Positions 21,370 through 22,709 of a stretch of DNA of 22,709 bases are shown piece by piece. Position numbers and translations under genes: made by a program. Source of the DNA: an uncultured Prevotella sp. (lineage in GTDB: Bacteria > Bacteroidota > Bacteroidia > Bacteroidales > Bacteroidaceae); NCBI GenBank assembly GCA_934183135.1, contig CAKPRX010000036.1, positions 1 through 22,709 of the forward strand. The letters run 5' to 3'. The notes below the pieces were generated by a model, which was not told where the DNA came from, did not search any database, and saw only the letters and a program-made list of their open reading frames with translations. Numbering within the stretch: position 1 is the stretch's first letter; each line of letters starts with the position of its first letter.

Positions 21370-22709
21370 TCATTGGGGTAGTAAGAATGTCAGTATGCCC
21401 TGCATCAGGGCGTTGCGGGTGGTTCCCGAGGTGATGCACTCGAAGGGGAAGCCCATCGCAAAACTGCGGTAGGCGGTGCCCTGATAGGCCACGGCGGCCG
21501 AGGTGCCGTTAGCGTACTGCATGGCGCAGTAGGCAGGGGCCTTGGGGTGTAGTATCTCTGGGTGCTGGACGGCATAGTGGTACCTGTTGGGCTGGCGCTG
21601 GATGCTGAAGTCTACCCCCAGGCCATGGACGGCAGCCTCGGCGCTCACGCTGTCGGCAGGCTGATAGCCTACCTGGAGCACGTCGGCCAGGAACTGGCGC
21701 TCGCGGTCGTCCTGCATATCCGAGCCTATGTACGACCCGCTTACCAGCAGGTTGCCCCCCTGCTGGGTGTACGACCGCAGCAACTGCTGCCATTGGGGCG
21801 TAAAGGTCTTGTAGTACTCAAGCGAGTATGGGGTGAACCGCTCCAACCCGAGGATGAGGTCTACACAGGGATAGTCGGCAAGGCTGACCAGCCCCTGGCT
21901 GACGGCGTCCTTGCCGCAGCTCACTACATTGTACCGGCCGCTGCTGGCTATAGCCTCGGTGTGACTGACCACATAGCTGAAGTCGTTGCCAGCTACGAAC
22001 TGGCCAGCCATATCTTCGCCGCCATACCCCAGGCCGCCAGGCCCCTCGACTCCTATGCGGCTGCGGTTGAAGTCGGTCTGCCGCCCGTTCCACTCGGTAA
22101 GCCCGTACGATACACCCATGTCGGCATCAAGGTCAAATCCCTGTCGCTCGGGGGTGTCTATGACTGCCGGAGCCGACAGGCGGTCAAAGCCGTTGACCAC
22201 CAATACGGTCTTGGTGGCCTTGGGCGAGTACCAGGCCGACAGCGTCTCGGTGGCAAAACTCTCGCCGCCGGCATTGACGGCCGCCACCTTGAAGTTGTAC
22301 TGCCTGCCAGGCTCTATGTCTATAGTGTACGATGGGCTTGTGGCTACGGTGCCGTTGTCAAAGTCCTGCCGGTCCTTAGCCGTATATATAATATAAGAGG
22401 TGGGCATGGCTGTGGGCTCGCGAGGGTCGGTCTGGGGCTGCCAGGCCAACTGCACCCGTCCGGGGGCCACCATCTTCAGGCTGAAGCGCCTGGGGGGAAG
22501 TGGCTGAACCGTATAGCGTGTGCCATGCTGGGCCGCCACATATTTCAATATACTCTTGTAGAGTGCCCTGGCCATGGTAATCTTGAAGTTGGGGTCCTGG
22601 GCGTAAGTCATGTCGGCAAAGTTCTGATGCGAGAGTGTCTCTATGATGGCCGAGGGTATCTCGGGGTTGCGGGTCTCGGAGTAGTTGCGGTCCCAGAGGT
22701 ACCTTATGG
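21370..22709 (-). CDS. Amidase/FnIII surface protein of xanthan-lyase type, C-terminal part (partial)
   Basis: The frame is open to the window edge, so the N-terminus is missing; about 446 residues are seen, beginning IRYLWDRNYSETRNPEIPSA. That start, with IIETLSHQNFADM just after, fits the end of an N-acetylmuramoyl-L-alanine amidase (Amidase_3) domain and includes a likely catalytic glutamate in IIE. A fibronectin type III domain follows (PGRVQLAWQPQ through QYNFKVAAVNAGGESF). The last part is a Rossmann-like domain with KTVLVVNGFDRLSAP, CVDLILGLERFTPYS, QQGGNLLVSGSYIGSD and GFPFECITSG. Bacteroidota proteins of this build are often named xanthan lyase or golvesin-like, but polysaccharide-lyase activity is not shown by the sequence. 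A cell-wall amidase role is likelier. The signal peptide cannot be checked here. Confidence 0.8.
   Translation of the reverse strand, partial: IRYLWDRNYSETRNPEIPSAIIETLSHQNFADMTYAQDPNFKITMARALYKSILKYVAAQHGTRYTVQPLPPRRFSLKMVAPGRVQLAWQPQTDPREPTAMPTSYIIYTAKDRQDFDNGTVATSPSYTIDIEPGRQYNFKVAAVNAGGESFATETLSAWYSPKATKTVLVVNGFDRLSAPAVIDTPERQGFDLDADMGVSYGLTEWNGRQTDFNRSRIGVEGPGGLGYGGEDMAGQFVAGNDFSYVVSHTEAIASSGRYNVVSCGKDAVSQGLVSLADYPCVDLILGLERFTPYSLEYYKTFTPQWQQLLRSYTQQGGNLLVSGSYIGSDMQDDRERQFLADVLQVGYQPADSVSAEAAVHGLGVDFSIQRQPNRYHYAVQHPEILHPKAPAYCAMQYANGTSAAVAYQGTAYRSFAMGFPFECITSGTTRNALMQGILTFLLPQ

Overview
The window looks like a chromosomal segment of a Bacteroidota, most likely a Prevotellaceae/Prevotella-like bacterium. 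The reasons are promoter boxes of the form TAnnTTTG, often continued as TTTGCA, and almost no Shine-Dalgarno sequences. Further reasons are lipoproteins with an acidic or polar stretch after the lipobox cysteine, a TonB receptor with a BtuG-like surface partner, a DUF4348 lipoprotein, and a xanthan-lyase/amidase-type surface protein. The genus is inferred; no marker gene here proves it.

Layout. (1) 1-5900, plus strand: a tightly packed tryptophan operon trpD(partial)-C-F-A-B-E-G, ending at a hairpin shared with the converging genes. (2) 5987-6951, minus strand: a two-gene unit of a three-helix membrane protein and a stand-alone ABC ATPase. (3) 6952-7469: divergent control region with a well-spaced promoter and a cobalamin riboswitch. 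(4) 7470-13294, plus strand: a B12 uptake operon of btuB receptor, btuG-like surface lipoprotein, btuF-like binding lipoprotein, btuC permease and a PduO-type cobalamin adenosyltransferase. No btuD ATPase is present. (5) 13295-14313: about 1 kb without a convincing gene, full of tandem and inverted repeats, between two convergent transcription units. (6) 14314-15357, minus: pheS. (7) 15524-18250, plus: DUF4348 lipoprotein, murB and a PhnP-like metallo-beta-lactamase-fold hydrolase. (8) 18255-22709, minus: the C-terminal part of an amidase/FnIII protein, a small unknown protein, the radical SAM protein YgiQ and a PP2C-like protein.

How the parts fit. The trp genes cover every step from chorismate to tryptophan, with trpD entering from outside the window. 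The B12 operon carries the vitamin from the cell surface (BtuG/BtuB) through the periplasm (BtuF) and inner membrane (BtuC), then makes adenosylcobalamin. That product is a likely ligand of the operon's own riboswitch, so uptake and activation would sit under one feedback loop.

The parts most worth a second look are the trp gene order (a circular permutation of the order I recall for Bacteroides), the missing BtuD, the palindrome-rich island bracketed by perfect 15-bp inverted repeats, two conserved genes with TTG starts, and a 77-bp same-strand overlap between ygiQ and a PP2C-like gene. I did not find a CRISPR array, rRNA, tRNA, transposase, integrase or recognisable defence system. I see no clear new multi-gene system; the repeat island is the least explained stretch.
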